Below are positions 9,250 to 17,813 of a stretch of 64,000 nucleotides of DNA, piece after piece. The DNA is from Rhabdothermincola sediminis (GTDB taxonomy: Bacteria; Actinomycetota; Acidimicrobiia; Acidimicrobiales; Acidimicrobilacustridaceae). Numbering within the stretch: the stretch's first letter is position 1; every line of letters starts with the position of its first letter. Location of the stretch: contig NZ_JACFSZ010000007.1 in assembly GCF_014805525.1 (NCBI RefSeq), forward strand, positions 1 through 64,000. Reading direction: 5' to 3'. A program made the translations under genes and the position numbers. The notes under the pieces are model-generated. The model was not told the origin of the DNA and made no database searches. It was given only the letters and a program-made list of their open reading frames with translations.

Positions 9250-10785
9250 GTGACCGAAGACCCGCGAGCGACCGACGACCAGCTCGGCCCGGGCGCACCG
9301 ACCGCCCCCATCGAGCTCGCCGGCGGCCCTGCCTCGGCGGCGGCTCGCCTCGGGTTGCCGTTCGTCGAAGTCGACGACGCGATGCTGGATCGGCTCCGCG
9401 GGGTGTGTGCGTCCGTGACCCGCGACGCCGCCGAGCTCGCCGAGGCCAGCCGCGACTGGTGGCCGCTGGCGATGACCTGGGCCCTGGACGGCCAGGTGGC
9501 CTCCCTCGCCGCCGCGGTCGCCCGGCCCACCACCCCTGCCGAGGTGGCGGAGGTGGTGCGGGTCTGTGATGCGGCGGGCGTGCCGGTGACCGCCGCGGCC
9601 GGTCGCAGTGGGGTGTGCGGTGGGTCGATCCCCCTCTACGGCGGGGTGGTACTCGACCTGTGCGGGCTGTCGGGCATCCGCGACGTCGACGACGCGTCGC
9701 TGGTCGTCGACGTCGCGCCAGGGACCTTCGGCGACCACTTCGAGTACGAGCTGCGGTCCGGGCACGGGCTCACGGTCGGGCACTGGCCGCAGTCAATGGC
9801 CCTCTCCACGGTCGGCGGCTGGCTGGCCTGTCGCAGTGCCGGGCAGCTGTCCACCCGGTACGGCAAGATCGAGGACTTGGTCGTCGGCCTCGACGTGGTG
9901 CTCGCGGATGGCCGCACCATCCACACCGGCGGCCACGCCCGCCAGGCATCCGGTCCCGATCTCAACCAGCTCTTCGTCGGCTCCGAGGGGACCTTGGGGA
10001 TCATCGTGGGGGTCCGGCTGCGCGCCCGGCCCGTCCCGCCCCACACTCGGCACGCGGCGTTCGGTTTCAGCTCGTTCGAAGACGGCCTCGACGCCTGCCG
10101 GCGGATCCTGCGGCGAGGGGCGACCCCTGCGGTGCTTCGCCTCTACGACCCGGTCGAGGGGGAGCGGAACTTCGGCACCGGTGAGCTCGCGCCGCTGCTG
10201 GTGTACGACGAGGGCGACGGGCAGCTCGTGGACCCGACCCTCGAGATCGTGGAGGAGGAGTGCGAAACCGCGCTGGCGCTCGACGCCGGTCTGGTCGACC
10301 GCTGGATGGCCCACCGCAACGACGTGTCCGCTCTGGAGGCCCTCATCTCCCGGGGCTACGTGGTGGACACGATGGAGGTGACCGGCCCGTGGGCGGCCCT
10401 GCCCCGCATCTACCGTGACACCCTCGCGGCCATCGGCTCGGTGGAGGGCACGCTGGTGGCCAGCGCCCACCAGTCGCACTCGTACCCCGACGGCGCCTGC
10501 CTCTACTTCACCTTCGCCGGCAAGCCCGAACCGGGCGACAAGGACCGCTTCTATCGCGCCGTGTGGGATGCCGGCACCCGGGCGGTGCTCGCCGCGGGCG
10601 GATCCCTCAGCCACCACCACGGCGTGGGGGTGAACCGCGGGCGGTTCATGCGCGAAGCGCTCGGCGGGGGCTTCGACGTGCTGGCAGCGGTCAAGCACGC
10701 CCTGGACCCCAACGGCATCCTCAACCCCGGCAAGCTCGGCCTGCCCAGCCCGTTCGGGCCCGATCCGCTCATCGGGCCGAACTGA
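9250..10785 (+). CDS. FAD-linked oxidase, alkyldihydroxyacetonephosphate synthase (AGPS)-like
   Basis: This 511-residue flavoprotein has a VAO-type FAD domain (VTAAAGRSGVCGG, GHWPQSMALSTVGG, SAGQLSTRYGKIEDLVVGLD) and a C-terminal cap ending in SLSHHHGVGVNRGRFM. The HHHGVG motif and the RxAGQxSxxYGxIED pattern are typical of alkyl-DHAP synthases, which exchange an acyl for an alkyl chain on DHAP, although bacterial relatives are often uncharacterised oxidases. It starts with GTG one base after the glpD stop, so the two are co-translated. Because GlpD makes DHAP, a role in ether- or acyl-DHAP chemistry is plausible but unproven. Confidence 0.87.
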   Translation: MTEDPRATDDQLGPGAPTAPIELAGGPASAAARLGLPFVEVDDAMLDRLRGVCASVTRDAAELAEASRDWWPLAMTWALDGQVASLAAAVARPTTPAEVAEVVRVCDAAGVPVTAAAGRSGVCGGSIPLYGGVVLDLCGLSGIRDVDDASLVVDVAPGTFGDHFEYELRSGHGLTVGHWPQSMALSTVGGWLACRSAGQLSTRYGKIEDLVVGLDVVLADGRTIHTGGHARQASGPDLNQLFVGSEGTLGIIVGVRLRARPVPPHTRHAAFGFSSFEDGLDACRRILRRGATPAVLRLYDPVEGERNFGTGELAPLLVYDEGDGQLVDPTLEIVEEECETALALDAGLVDRWMAHRNDVSALEALISRGYVVDTMEVTGPWAALPRIYRDTLAAIGSVEGTLVASAHQSHSYPDGACLYFTFAGKPEPGDKDRFYRAVWDAGTRAVLAAGGSLSHHHGVGVNRGRFMREALGGGFDVLAAVKHALDPNGILNPGKLGLPSPFGPDPLIGPN

Positions 10786-10787
10786 AG

Positions 10788-11180
10788 GTGAGCACCCTCG
10801 ACGACACCCTCGACCTCAGGGCCATCGGCGCGGGCCTGCTGGTGGCGATGGTGATCGCCACGCCGGTCGTCGTCGCCGCCCGGGTGGCCAGCGGCGGCGA
10901 GCGCGGCGGCGCTTCGGCGTGGTCGGCGGCGGTGGCCGTGGCCAGCCTGGTCGCGGCAGGCGCCGGTGGCTTGGTCGCCGGTAGGCGCCAGGGCGACTGG
11001 CCGGCGCTGAACGCGGCCGCCACCGGGGCGACCCTCTACGCCGCGGTCCGGCTGCTGTGGGCCCTGCTCGGCGGGTCCGTGCCCAATGTGCTGTCGCTGA
11101 TCCTGGTAACCATCCTCTACGCGTCCGTCGGGGCGGTGGGCGGCGCGATCGGATCGATGCGAAAGGTGCGTGACCCGTGA
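10788..11180 (+). CDS. Small integral membrane protein
   Basis: The 130-residue product is almost entirely hydrophobic, with about four predicted membrane segments: GAGLLVAMVIATPVVVAARV, AAVAVASLVAAGAGGLVAG, AAATGATLYAAVRLLWALLG, and VLSLILVTILYASVGAVGGA. No charged catalytic motif is present. GTG at 10788 lies 2 nt after the AGPS-like stop, and its own stop overlaps the GTG of the kinase gene (GTGA, 11177-11180), so it is embedded in the glycerol operon. A role in membrane passage of glycerol or a lipid is conceivable only from context; it does not look like an aquaporin (no NPA motif). Confidence 0.75.
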   Translation: MSTLDDTLDLRAIGAGLLVAMVIATPVVVAARVASGGERGGASAWSAAVAVASLVAAGAGGLVAGRRQGDWPALNAAATGATLYAAVRLLWALLGGSVPNVLSLILVTILYASVGAVGGAIGSMRKVRDP

Positions 11181-12616
11181 GCTTCCTGGTCATCGACGTG
11201 GGCACCAGCGGGGTGCGAGCGGCGATCGTCGATCCCGACGCCCGCATCACCCGCGACGCCTACCGCGAGGTGCTCCCCTCCTCCCCCGCGCCCGGCCTGG
11301 TGGAGTTCGACCCCGTGGCGATGGCCGGCGCGGCGCTGGCGTGCGCGACCGAGGTGCTCGCCGGCGAGGTGGTGGAGGCGGTGGGGATCACCAACCAGCG
11401 GGCCTCGACCATCGTGTGGGACCGGGCCAGCGGGGAGCCGGTCGGCCCCGGCATCGGCTGGCAGGACCTACGCACGGTGGGTGACTGCCTGGTCCTGCAA
11501 GCCGAGGGCCTGCGGCTGGCTCCCAACCAGTCGGCCACCAAGCTCGTCCACCTGCTCGACCAACACGATCCCGATCGCTCCCGAGAGCTGTGCTTCGGCA
11601 CGGTCGACACGTGGATCGCCTGGCAGCTCTCCCAGGGCGCGCTCCACGTCACCGACCTCTCCAACGCCGCGGTGACCGGCCTGGTGGATCGTGACGGCAG
11701 CGGCTGGGACCGCCGAGTGCTCGAGGTCCTGCGGATCCCGGCCGAGATCCTGCCGGCGATCGTCGATTCCACCGGGGTCGTGGGACACGCCACCGCGCTG
11801 CCCGGGGCGCCGCCGATCGCGGCGCTGGTGGGCGACCAGCAGGCTTCTCTCGTCGGGCAAGGCTGTGTCGCCCCGGGACCGGCGAAGATCACCTTCGGCA
11901 CCGGCGCGATGCTCGACGCGGTCTACGGGCCGACCCGACCCGGCTTCGAGACCCGGGGCGGCGGTGGGACGTTTCCCATCGTGGCCTGGCGGCGCGACGG
12001 CCGGGCCACCTGGGGCATCGAGGCGATCATGCTCTCGGCGGGCACCAACGTGGAGTGGCTGCGGGACGACCTGGGGGTGATCGCCACCGCCGAGGAGTCC
12101 CATACCGTCGCCGCCCGGTGCGCGCACACCGACGGGGTGGTGTACGTCCCCGCCCTGCTGGGGCTCGGCACCCCCTACTGGGACTACGGGGCTCGGGGAG
12201 CGCTGCTCGGCCTCACCCGGGGGACGGGGCGCCCGCAGCTGGTGCGGGCCGTGCTCGAGGGGGTGGCGCAGCGGGGGGCCGATCTGGTGGAGGCCGCGGA
12301 GCTCGACGGGGAGACGCCGATCCGGTCGTTGCGGATCGACGGGGGGATGAGCCGCAACCCCACGTTCGTGCAAGCCCTGGCCGACGCCTGCGGGCGACCG
12401 GTGGAGGTCTCGCCGGTGGTGGAGGCCACGACGCTGGGCGCCGCGCTGCTCGCCGGGCTGAGCACGGGCGCCTGGGGAAGCTGGGACGAGGTCGCCGGCA
12501 CCTGGCAGCCCCGGGAGGTGGTCGAACCCACCGGCACCCTCGACCGGGACCGCTGGCGGGACGCCGTGGAGCGGGCGAAGGGCTGGCACGCCGACCTGTC
12601 GGCGCTGGACTTCTGA
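11177..12616 (+). CDS. FGGY-family kinase, probable glycerol kinase
   Basis: The 479-residue protein has the two-domain actin-like FGGY fold: N-terminal phosphate loop FLVIDVGTSGVRAAIVD, substrate loop IVWDRASGEPVGPGIGWQD followed by LRT, central ALVGDQQASLVGQGC, and the C-terminal signature LRIDGGMSRNPTFVQALAD. The WQDLRT segment and GDQQ loop resemble glycerol kinases more than xylulokinases. It would phosphorylate glycerol to feed GlpD at the head of the operon. It is somewhat shorter than canonical GlpK (about 500) and the N-terminus deviates (GTSGVR for GTTSTR), so a related polyol substrate is possible. GTG start, overlapping the previous gene. Confidence 0.86.
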   Translation: MSFLVIDVGTSGVRAAIVDPDARITRDAYREVLPSSPAPGLVEFDPVAMAGAALACATEVLAGEVVEAVGITNQRASTIVWDRASGEPVGPGIGWQDLRTVGDCLVLQAEGLRLAPNQSATKLVHLLDQHDPDRSRELCFGTVDTWIAWQLSQGALHVTDLSNAAVTGLVDRDGSGWDRRVLEVLRIPAEILPAIVDSTGVVGHATALPGAPPIAALVGDQQASLVGQGCVAPGPAKITFGTGAMLDAVYGPTRPGFETRGGGGTFPIVAWRRDGRATWGIEAIMLSAGTNVEWLRDDLGVIATAEESHTVAARCAHTDGVVYVPALLGLGTPYWDYGARGALLGLTRGTGRPQLVRAVLEGVAQRGADLVEAAELDGETPIRSLRIDGGMSRNPTFVQALADACGRPVEVSPVVEATTLGAALLAGLSTGAWGSWDEVAGTWQPREVVEPTGTLDRDRWRDAVERAKGWHADLSALDF

Positions 12617-12644
12617 GCACCATGACCACGGGACACGCCCATCG

Positions 12645-13058
12645 ATGAGCCGATCCCCCATCCGTCGCCGGCCCGGCGGCTCGGACCTCTCCCCGAGTGG
12701 AGCAGCCTGGGTGGCCTCAGCGGCTCTCGGGTGCGTCGCCGTGGCGGCGCTGCTGGCCGGGTGCGACACCCGCTCGCCAGGTTCGGCTGGCTCAGCACCT
12801 CAGGCCCGGGAAGCCACGGTGGTGATCGAGGATCACCGCCTCACCCCGAAGGAGATCGCGATCCCCCGGGGCGGGTCGGTGCACTGGGAGAACCGGGACG
12901 ACACCCGCCACCGGCTCGTGGCCACGGTGCCGAATGTGCTCGACACGGGCGAAATCGGCAAAGCTCAGAGCTTCACGCAGACCTTCGACCGGCCCGGCAC
13001 CTACCGCTACTACTGCAAGATCCACAACTACATGAAGGGCACCGTGGACGTCCGCTGA
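12645..13058 (+). CDS. Cupredoxin-domain lipoprotein (plastocyanin-like)
   Basis: This 137-residue exported protein has a signal segment with lipobox LLAGC (C40), a short Ser/Gly linker and one cupredoxin domain. The type-1 copper ligands are visible: His in DDTRHRL, then Cys, His and Met in YYCKIHNYMKG. Such blue-copper lipoproteins carry electrons outside the membrane. It precedes two exported ferritin-like genes on the same strand, a grouping that suggests extracytoplasmic copper/iron redox handling. Start is ATG at 12645, 28 nt after the kinase gene. Confidence 0.9.
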   Translation: MSRSPIRRRPGGSDLSPSGAAWVASAALGCVAVAALLAGCDTRSPGSAGSAPQAREATVVIEDHRLTPKEIAIPRGGSVHWENRDDTRHRLVATVPNVLDTGEIGKAQSFTQTFDRPGTYRYYCKIHNYMKGTVDVR

Positions 13059-13098
13059 GGCTGTCGGCCGGTGCCCCGCACGGAAGGGACGAGACGAG

Positions 13099-13842
13099 AT
13101 GAGCATCCGCCGTCTGGTGGCCCAGGTTGACGACCAGCACCGGGAGGCGATGAGGACGATCGCCGACGACCTGGCCGAGCAGCGCGCCGCGACCCGCCCG
13201 GCGGCGGTGGACGAGTCGCGCCGCCGCTTCGTCCGCCGGCTCGGCCTGGGGGGCGCGGTGGCGCTCGGTGCGGCCGCGGTCCCGGCCGCGGTCCTCTCGG
13301 GCGCAGCGCACGCCGCGGAGACCCAGGGAGCCGGCTCGGCTGGAGGCGCCACGACGAAGCTCCCGGCATCCGATGTGTCCCTGGTGGCCTTCGCCGTCGG
13401 GCTGGAGCTGGCGGCTCGCTCTGCCTACGAGGTGGCACTCAACACCAAGTTCCTCTCTCCGGCCGAGGCCCAGCTGTGCCGCACGTTCGCCGGGCATCAC
13501 CTCGACCATGCGAACGCGCTGGCGGTGCTGGCCGGCGAGGACGACGCCTCGACCAGCTCACCGAACGCCAGCGTGGTGGCGGCCGTGCAGCCCCAGCTCG
13601 CCCGGGCCACCGATGCCCGCGGGCTGCTGCAGGCGCTGTACTCGGTGGAAGAGCGGGCGGCCGCGACCTACGAGGCCGCACTGGGGCTGCTCGAGTCCCC
13701 GGCAGCCGCGGGGCCCGCGGCCAGCATCCTGCCGGTCGAGGGTCAGCACGCGGTGGTGCTCGGCCAGTTGCTGGAGCTGTCCCCCGGCGAGTGGATGCCG
13801 GCGTTCCAGACCACCGACGACGCGTTCGACTACACCCGCTGA
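13099..13842 (+). CDS. Tat-exported ferritin-like domain protein
   Basis: The 247-residue protein has an N-terminal amphipathic stretch, then a twin-arginine signal (SRRRFVRRLGLGG, followed by a hydrophobic run to about residue 73) and a four-helix ferritin-like region. Potential metal ligands lie in GLELAARSAYE, FAGHHLDHANAL, SVEERAAATYEAALG and VEGQHAVVLGQ, giving the alternating Glu and ExxH/HxxH spacing of this family. Export through Tat fits a folded metalloprotein. It is paired with a second ferritin-like lipoprotein 23 nt downstream; the two probably form an operon and possibly a heteromer. No function in the family is established. Confidence 0.82.
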   Translation: MSIRRLVAQVDDQHREAMRTIADDLAEQRAATRPAAVDESRRRFVRRLGLGGAVALGAAAVPAAVLSGAAHAAETQGAGSAGGATTKLPASDVSLVAFAVGLELAARSAYEVALNTKFLSPAEAQLCRTFAGHHLDHANALAVLAGEDDASTSSPNASVVAAVQPQLARATDARGLLQALYSVEERAAATYEAALGLLESPAAAGPAASILPVEGQHAVVLGQLLELSPGEWMPAFQTTDDAFDYTR

Positions 13843-13865
13843 ATCTGAGCGGGAGAGGAGTGACG

Positions 13866-14735
13866 ATGGAGTTCAGCCGAGACGAGGTCCGCCGCCAGCT
13901 CGCAGCGGCCGAGCGCGAGCACACCGAGGCGCTGCCCCGCTGGCGGGAGGTGCTCAGCCGGGTGTTCGATCCCGATGCCGACACGTCGCCGGGAGTCAAG
14001 GCCGCGCTGGTGGGCCTCCCCGACCGCCGGGGTTTCCTGCGCCTCGGTGGGGCGACGGTGGCGTTCTCCGCGGTGCTGGCGGCCTGCGGCAAAGAGAAGA
14101 CGAAGCAGGTCCCCGTCACCGGCACCACGCCCAGTACCACCCCGGAGGAAGCGACCCAGCTGTTCGAGCTGGGCCAGGAGCTCAACCTCGACCTGCTGCG
14201 CACCGCCCAGTCGATCGAGGAGCTCGCGGTCCAGACCTACCAGAAGGCGCTCGACTCGGGCCTGGTGACCACCACCTCGGTGGCCGACGCCCTCCGCCTG
14301 TTCCAGGCCCAGCACCGCGACCACGCGGGCACGCTGGCGACCACCACCGAAGACAGTGGCGGCACCCCTTACGCCCAGCCCAACCGCTACCTGGACGAGC
14401 AGGTCGTGGGCCCGGCGGTGGCGGCGCTGACCGACGAGGCGTCGGTGGTGGCGTTGGCGCTCACCCTGGAGACGACGGCCGCGCAGACCTACGTGTTCGC
14501 CACCGAGCTGCTCAGCACCCCGGAACTGCGCCAGACGGTGATGCGGATCGGCGGGGTCGAGGCCCGGCACATGGCCGTGCTGTTCGGGTTCCAGGAGCAG
14601 CCGCAGGTGCCGTACCCGTTCATGCCGAGGCGGGGGCACATCGACGAGAAGGGCTTCGTCGGTGCCGGCTCGTTCACCCCGCAGCCCGCACAGGAGACCA
14701 CGACCACCACCACGCCGACCACCACCGCTCGCTGA
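13866..14735 (+). CDS. Ferritin-like domain lipoprotein (Tat-type signal)
   Basis: This 289-residue protein has an unusual layout: about 55 cytoplasmic N-terminal residues, then DRRGFLRLGGATVAFSAVLAACG, a combined Tat and lipobox signal. A Thr/Pro linker and a ferritin-like helical domain follow (IEELAVQTYQKAL, LFQAQHRDHAGTL, LETTAAQTYVFATELL, GGVEARHMAVLFG), carrying paired Glu and His ligands. The tail ends in a Thr-rich run. An AGGAG ribosome site 5 nt before ATG 13866 decides the start. It is the second of two adjacent ferritin-like genes. Confidence 0.82.
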   Translation: MEFSRDEVRRQLAAAEREHTEALPRWREVLSRVFDPDADTSPGVKAALVGLPDRRGFLRLGGATVAFSAVLAACGKEKTKQVPVTGTTPSTTPEEATQLFELGQELNLDLLRTAQSIEELAVQTYQKALDSGLVTTTSVADALRLFQAQHRDHAGTLATTTEDSGGTPYAQPNRYLDEQVVGPAVAALTDEASVVALALTLETTAAQTYVFATELLSTPELRQTVMRIGGVEARHMAVLFGFQEQPQVPYPFMPRRGHIDEKGFVGAGSFTPQPAQETTTTTTPTTTAR

Positions 14736-14862
14736 GCGTCGACGCCGGCAAACCACGGGCGCCGGTGCGGTCGCGGGTCCGGCGGCAGAACGGTCGCGGT
14801 GCGACCGGTCCCGGGCCCCGTCGCGGTCGTCCACGGCGGAGGCATGGCACACTGGGAGCGAC

Positions 14863-15244
<382 letters not shown>

Positions 15245-15499
15245 GTCGCACCCTCGGGCCGGGGCGCGGCCCAACCAGCAGCCGTCCCAGATGGTGATGA
15301 CCGGGATCCCGGAGGGTGTCACTGGGCCTCCTTACCATCGAGCGATGACCACCGTCGCCAACCGCACTGATCCGACCCCGCCGAGGAGCTCCCCCGGCTT
15401 GACGACCGCGGCTCCTGTACCCTGGCCCAGCACCTCGCCTGACGGGAGCCGCGACCAGGCCGCCCACGACCGATCACCGCGTCGCGAGTACCGGGCGGC

Positions 15500-16128
15500 G
15501 TGCCCGCCAGCCCCCTACCCGACACCACCGACTGGACGTTCGAGGTGTCCGACTGGCCCAACCACCGCGAGGACCCGCTGATGAACGCCTTCGAGGATCT
15601 CGTCGCCCGCCTGCTCCGCCGGGAGGGGTACTGGACCCGCCAGAGCTCCAGAACTACAAGGTGAATATCAGCACCGCCGACAAGGTCAGGATCGGCCTGC
15701 ACTCGATGCCGCGCCCTGACGTGGACATCGTCGCCTACCAGGCCGTCACGAACACCGTGGCGTGGGTCGAGTGCAAGTCCTACCTCGACTCCACCGGCGT
15801 GCAGATGTCCGCCTTCGACGGCTCGAACCCGAAGTTCGCGAAGCGCTTCCGCGTGTTTACCGACCCCACCTTCCGCGAGGTGGTCACCGACGCCCTGGTG
15901 CGCCAGATGGTCGAGGAACGCCTCGCCCGACCGAAGCCGAAGGCCGAGTACTGGCTCGTGGCCGGGAAGATCGCCGGGTCGAGCCAGGACGCCGTCGCCG
16001 CCCACTTCGAGGCGAACGGCTGGACCCTTCGCGATCGCGGGTGGGTCACCGCCGCCCTACAGGAGGTCGCAGGTGACGGCTACGAGGACGACGTGGTCAC
16101 CATGGCAGCGAAGTTGCTCCGGCCGTGA
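15500..16128 (+). pseudogene. Mrr-like PD-(D/E)XK restriction-endonuclease-type gene, frameshifted
   Basis: Two frames together encode about 205 residues of one protein. Frame one (GTG 15500) reads PLPDTTDWTFEV...NAFEDLVARLLRREGYWTRQS. Frame two (from about 15656) reads YKVNISTADKVRIG and then PDVDIVAY...VAWVECKSYLDS, a PD-(D/E)XK nuclease core with catalytic D and ECK. The shift is explained by an 8-bp near-perfect tandem duplication at 15640-15655; removing one copy restores a continuous reading frame. As written, the gene makes only the first fragment. Its stop overlaps the next gene by 4 nt. The function was probably DNA cleavage, with no methylase visible nearby. A sequencing error is possible. 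Confidence 0.7.
15640..15655 (+). repeat. 8-bp imperfect tandem duplication that breaks the nuclease gene
   Basis: CCAGAGCT (15640-15647) is followed directly by CCAGAACT (15648-15655). The extra 8 bases shift the frame by two, exactly the change seen between the two halves of the nuclease gene. Confidence 0.7.
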
Positions 16129-16959
16129 GCGGTGCCACCGTCCGACCGCTCGCGGTCCCCTACCGGACCGACTCCGAGCGCTACTTCGGCATCTACTTGA
16201 ACCGCCGCCGACTCCCGTTCGAGCACGAGCGGCCAGTGGGACCGAAGCCACCCGACTTCTTCGTCGAGCACCCGACCGCGGGACCGATCGTGGTCGAGGT
16301 GCACGAGTTCGAATACGTCTCACCCCCGAGAGTCGGCGTGGCTGACCCCTACGGGCACATCCGCACCGCGATCAAGCAGAAGCGCGCAGGGACGAGGCGC
16401 CAAGGGCAAGTACCCCTTTGTTCTCGCCCTCTACTCGCATGGCTGGCCGATGATCGACGTGCGCACGGTAACGGGCGCGATGTTCGGCAACATCGCCGCA
16501 CGGATTCCCTTCAGCAGCGTGCCGGGGGCAACCAACGGGAACGTGAAGCTGATCTTCGGCCACGGCGGCAAGATGATCCACGCCCGACCGGGTCAGGTCA
16601 GGGTGCAGAACACGACGTTCAGCGCGGTGGCCATCCTCAGGATGTTCAACCCGACCAAGGTCAGGCTCGATCGGGGGTACGCCTCGATCCCCGACGGCCT
16701 CAACCCGGTCGATCACCTCACGCGCCGCATCGAGGTGAAAGAGGAGGACGTCCGCACGGGCCTCTACCGCCCGGACTTCGACATCCCACGACTCATCGTC
16801 TGCCACAACCCAGTTGCGGCCGTCCCGCTGCCACTCGACGCCTTCGGAGGCCCCCACGATGAACAGTGGGCCATCGCTCCCGATGACGGGCGTCTCCACC
16901 TCGCGGCCACCGGACTCGGCTACCACGAGGTGCCCAGCAATGGGAGCGATCGCGGGTGA
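16125..16959 (+). pseudogene. Nuclease-like protein gene with internal frameshift
   Basis: The gene starts with GTG overlapping the previous stop (GTGA). Its first 88 residues include YRTDSERYFGIYLNRRRLPF, HERPVGPKPPDFFVE and GPIVVEVHEFEY, which looks like a PD-(D/E)XK core (D, then ExH). Near 16385-16400 the sense reading moves to another frame: GKYPFVLALYSHGWPMIDVR, TVTGAMFGN, and so on to RLIVCHNPVAAVPLP and a stop at 16959. The total would be about 278 residues. The shift is by one base; no perfect duplication explains it. It forms a tandem with the upstream Mrr-like pseudogene, suggesting one inactive two-gene system. I do not recognise a named family. Confidence 0.6.
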
Positions 16960-17087
16960 CGGAGCACGAACACCACGCAGTCGAGTTGAAGCGAGAGTAC
17001 GACTGACGCGGACCCCGGTGGGGCGTTGTTGGTTGCCTGAGCCTGCGGGCTTGGGGATGCTGGTCGCTCTGAACCTCGAGGAGAGGG

Positions 17088-17190
17088 ATGAGCGAGAAGA
17101 GGAATGGGCTGCGACCCTTCCTGACGAGATTACCTGCAAAAACAGAACACTCGTTCCATATTTGCTTGCTAATCAAGTAGCCTCACGGTG
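17088..17190 (+). promoter_or_regulatory. AT-rich upstream region with -10-like box of the MNT/HEPN operon
   Basis: DNA from about 17130 to 17180 is markedly AT rich compared with its surroundings (for example TACCTGCAAAAACAGAACAC and CATATTTGCTTGCTAATCAA). TAATCA at 17170-17175 could be a -10 box, 15 nt before the GTG start, implying a very short or absent leader; no clear -35 is seen. A 30-codon open frame (17088-17180) preceded by GAGGAGAGGG also fits here but has no recognisable product. The composition suggests recently acquired DNA. Confidence 0.4.
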
Positions 17191-17813
17191 TGGACTTCGT
17201 CCGACCTATCGAGGCCATCGTGCCGGGCGCCCAGGGGCGAGTACTCGCCGTTCTGGCGGAGACCACGGTTGAGCTGAATCTGCGGACCATCGCACAGCTC
17301 GCCGGGATCAGCCAGGCCCAGGCATCCCGTCTGCTGCCCAATCTGGTTGCGCTCGGTGTCGTCGAGCGACGGGAGGTGCCGCCGGCATCCCTCTTCCGGC
17401 TCGTGCCCGAGCACGTCGCAGCCCGGGCGCTGCTCGCCCTCGCCCGCTCGACCGACACCGTGCTCGACGAGATGGGTCGACTGGCCAAAGCGCTCCCCCA
17501 GCCGCCGGTCAGCGTGATCGTCTTCGGATCGTTCGCCCGGCGCGAAGCCGATGCCGACAGCGACATCGACGTCGTCGTCATACGACCCACCGATATCGAC
17601 GAGGACGACGACACGTGGTCGGCTTCGCTCGAAGCCTGGCGCCGTGACGTGCGTCGACTTACCGGCAACCCGGTCGAGGTCCTCGAAGTGAGCGCGGACG
17701 AGGCGGCCACGAAGCTCGCGAGCCGCGCCCAGGTGTGGGCCGACATCCGGCGAGACGGCCGTGTGGTCCAGGGCCTCAGCATCGATGAGCTCCGGGCGGT
17801 ACGCAGTGGCTAA
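17190..17813 (+). CDS. Winged-helix plus minimal nucleotidyltransferase (MNT) antitoxin-like protein
   Basis: The 207-residue protein has an N-terminal helix-turn-helix (residues 30-60: LNLRTIAQLAGISQAQASRL then LPNLVALGVVERRE) and a nucleotidyltransferase domain with the pol-beta signature GSFARREADADSDIDVVV (GSF 113-115, D125 and D127). MNT proteins of this kind partner HEPN toxins, which they inactivate by adding nucleotides (established for MntA/HepT); the extra DNA-binding domain suggests it also represses its own operon. The HEPN gene overlaps its 3' end by 8 nt. GTG start. Confidence 0.86.
   Translation: MDFVRPIEAIVPGAQGRVLAVLAETTVELNLRTIAQLAGISQAQASRLLPNLVALGVVERREVPPASLFRLVPEHVAARALLALARSTDTVLDEMGRLAKALPQPPVSVIVFGSFARREADADSDIDVVVIRPTDIDEDDDTWSASLEAWRRDVRRLTGNPVEVLEVSADEAATKLASRAQVWADIRRDGRVVQGLSIDELRAVRSG

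Noticed and set aside
17088-17180. 30-codon open frame with a good ribosome site before the MNT gene
   Set aside because: No recognisable product and overlaps the promoter region; kept only as a note in the promoter entry.
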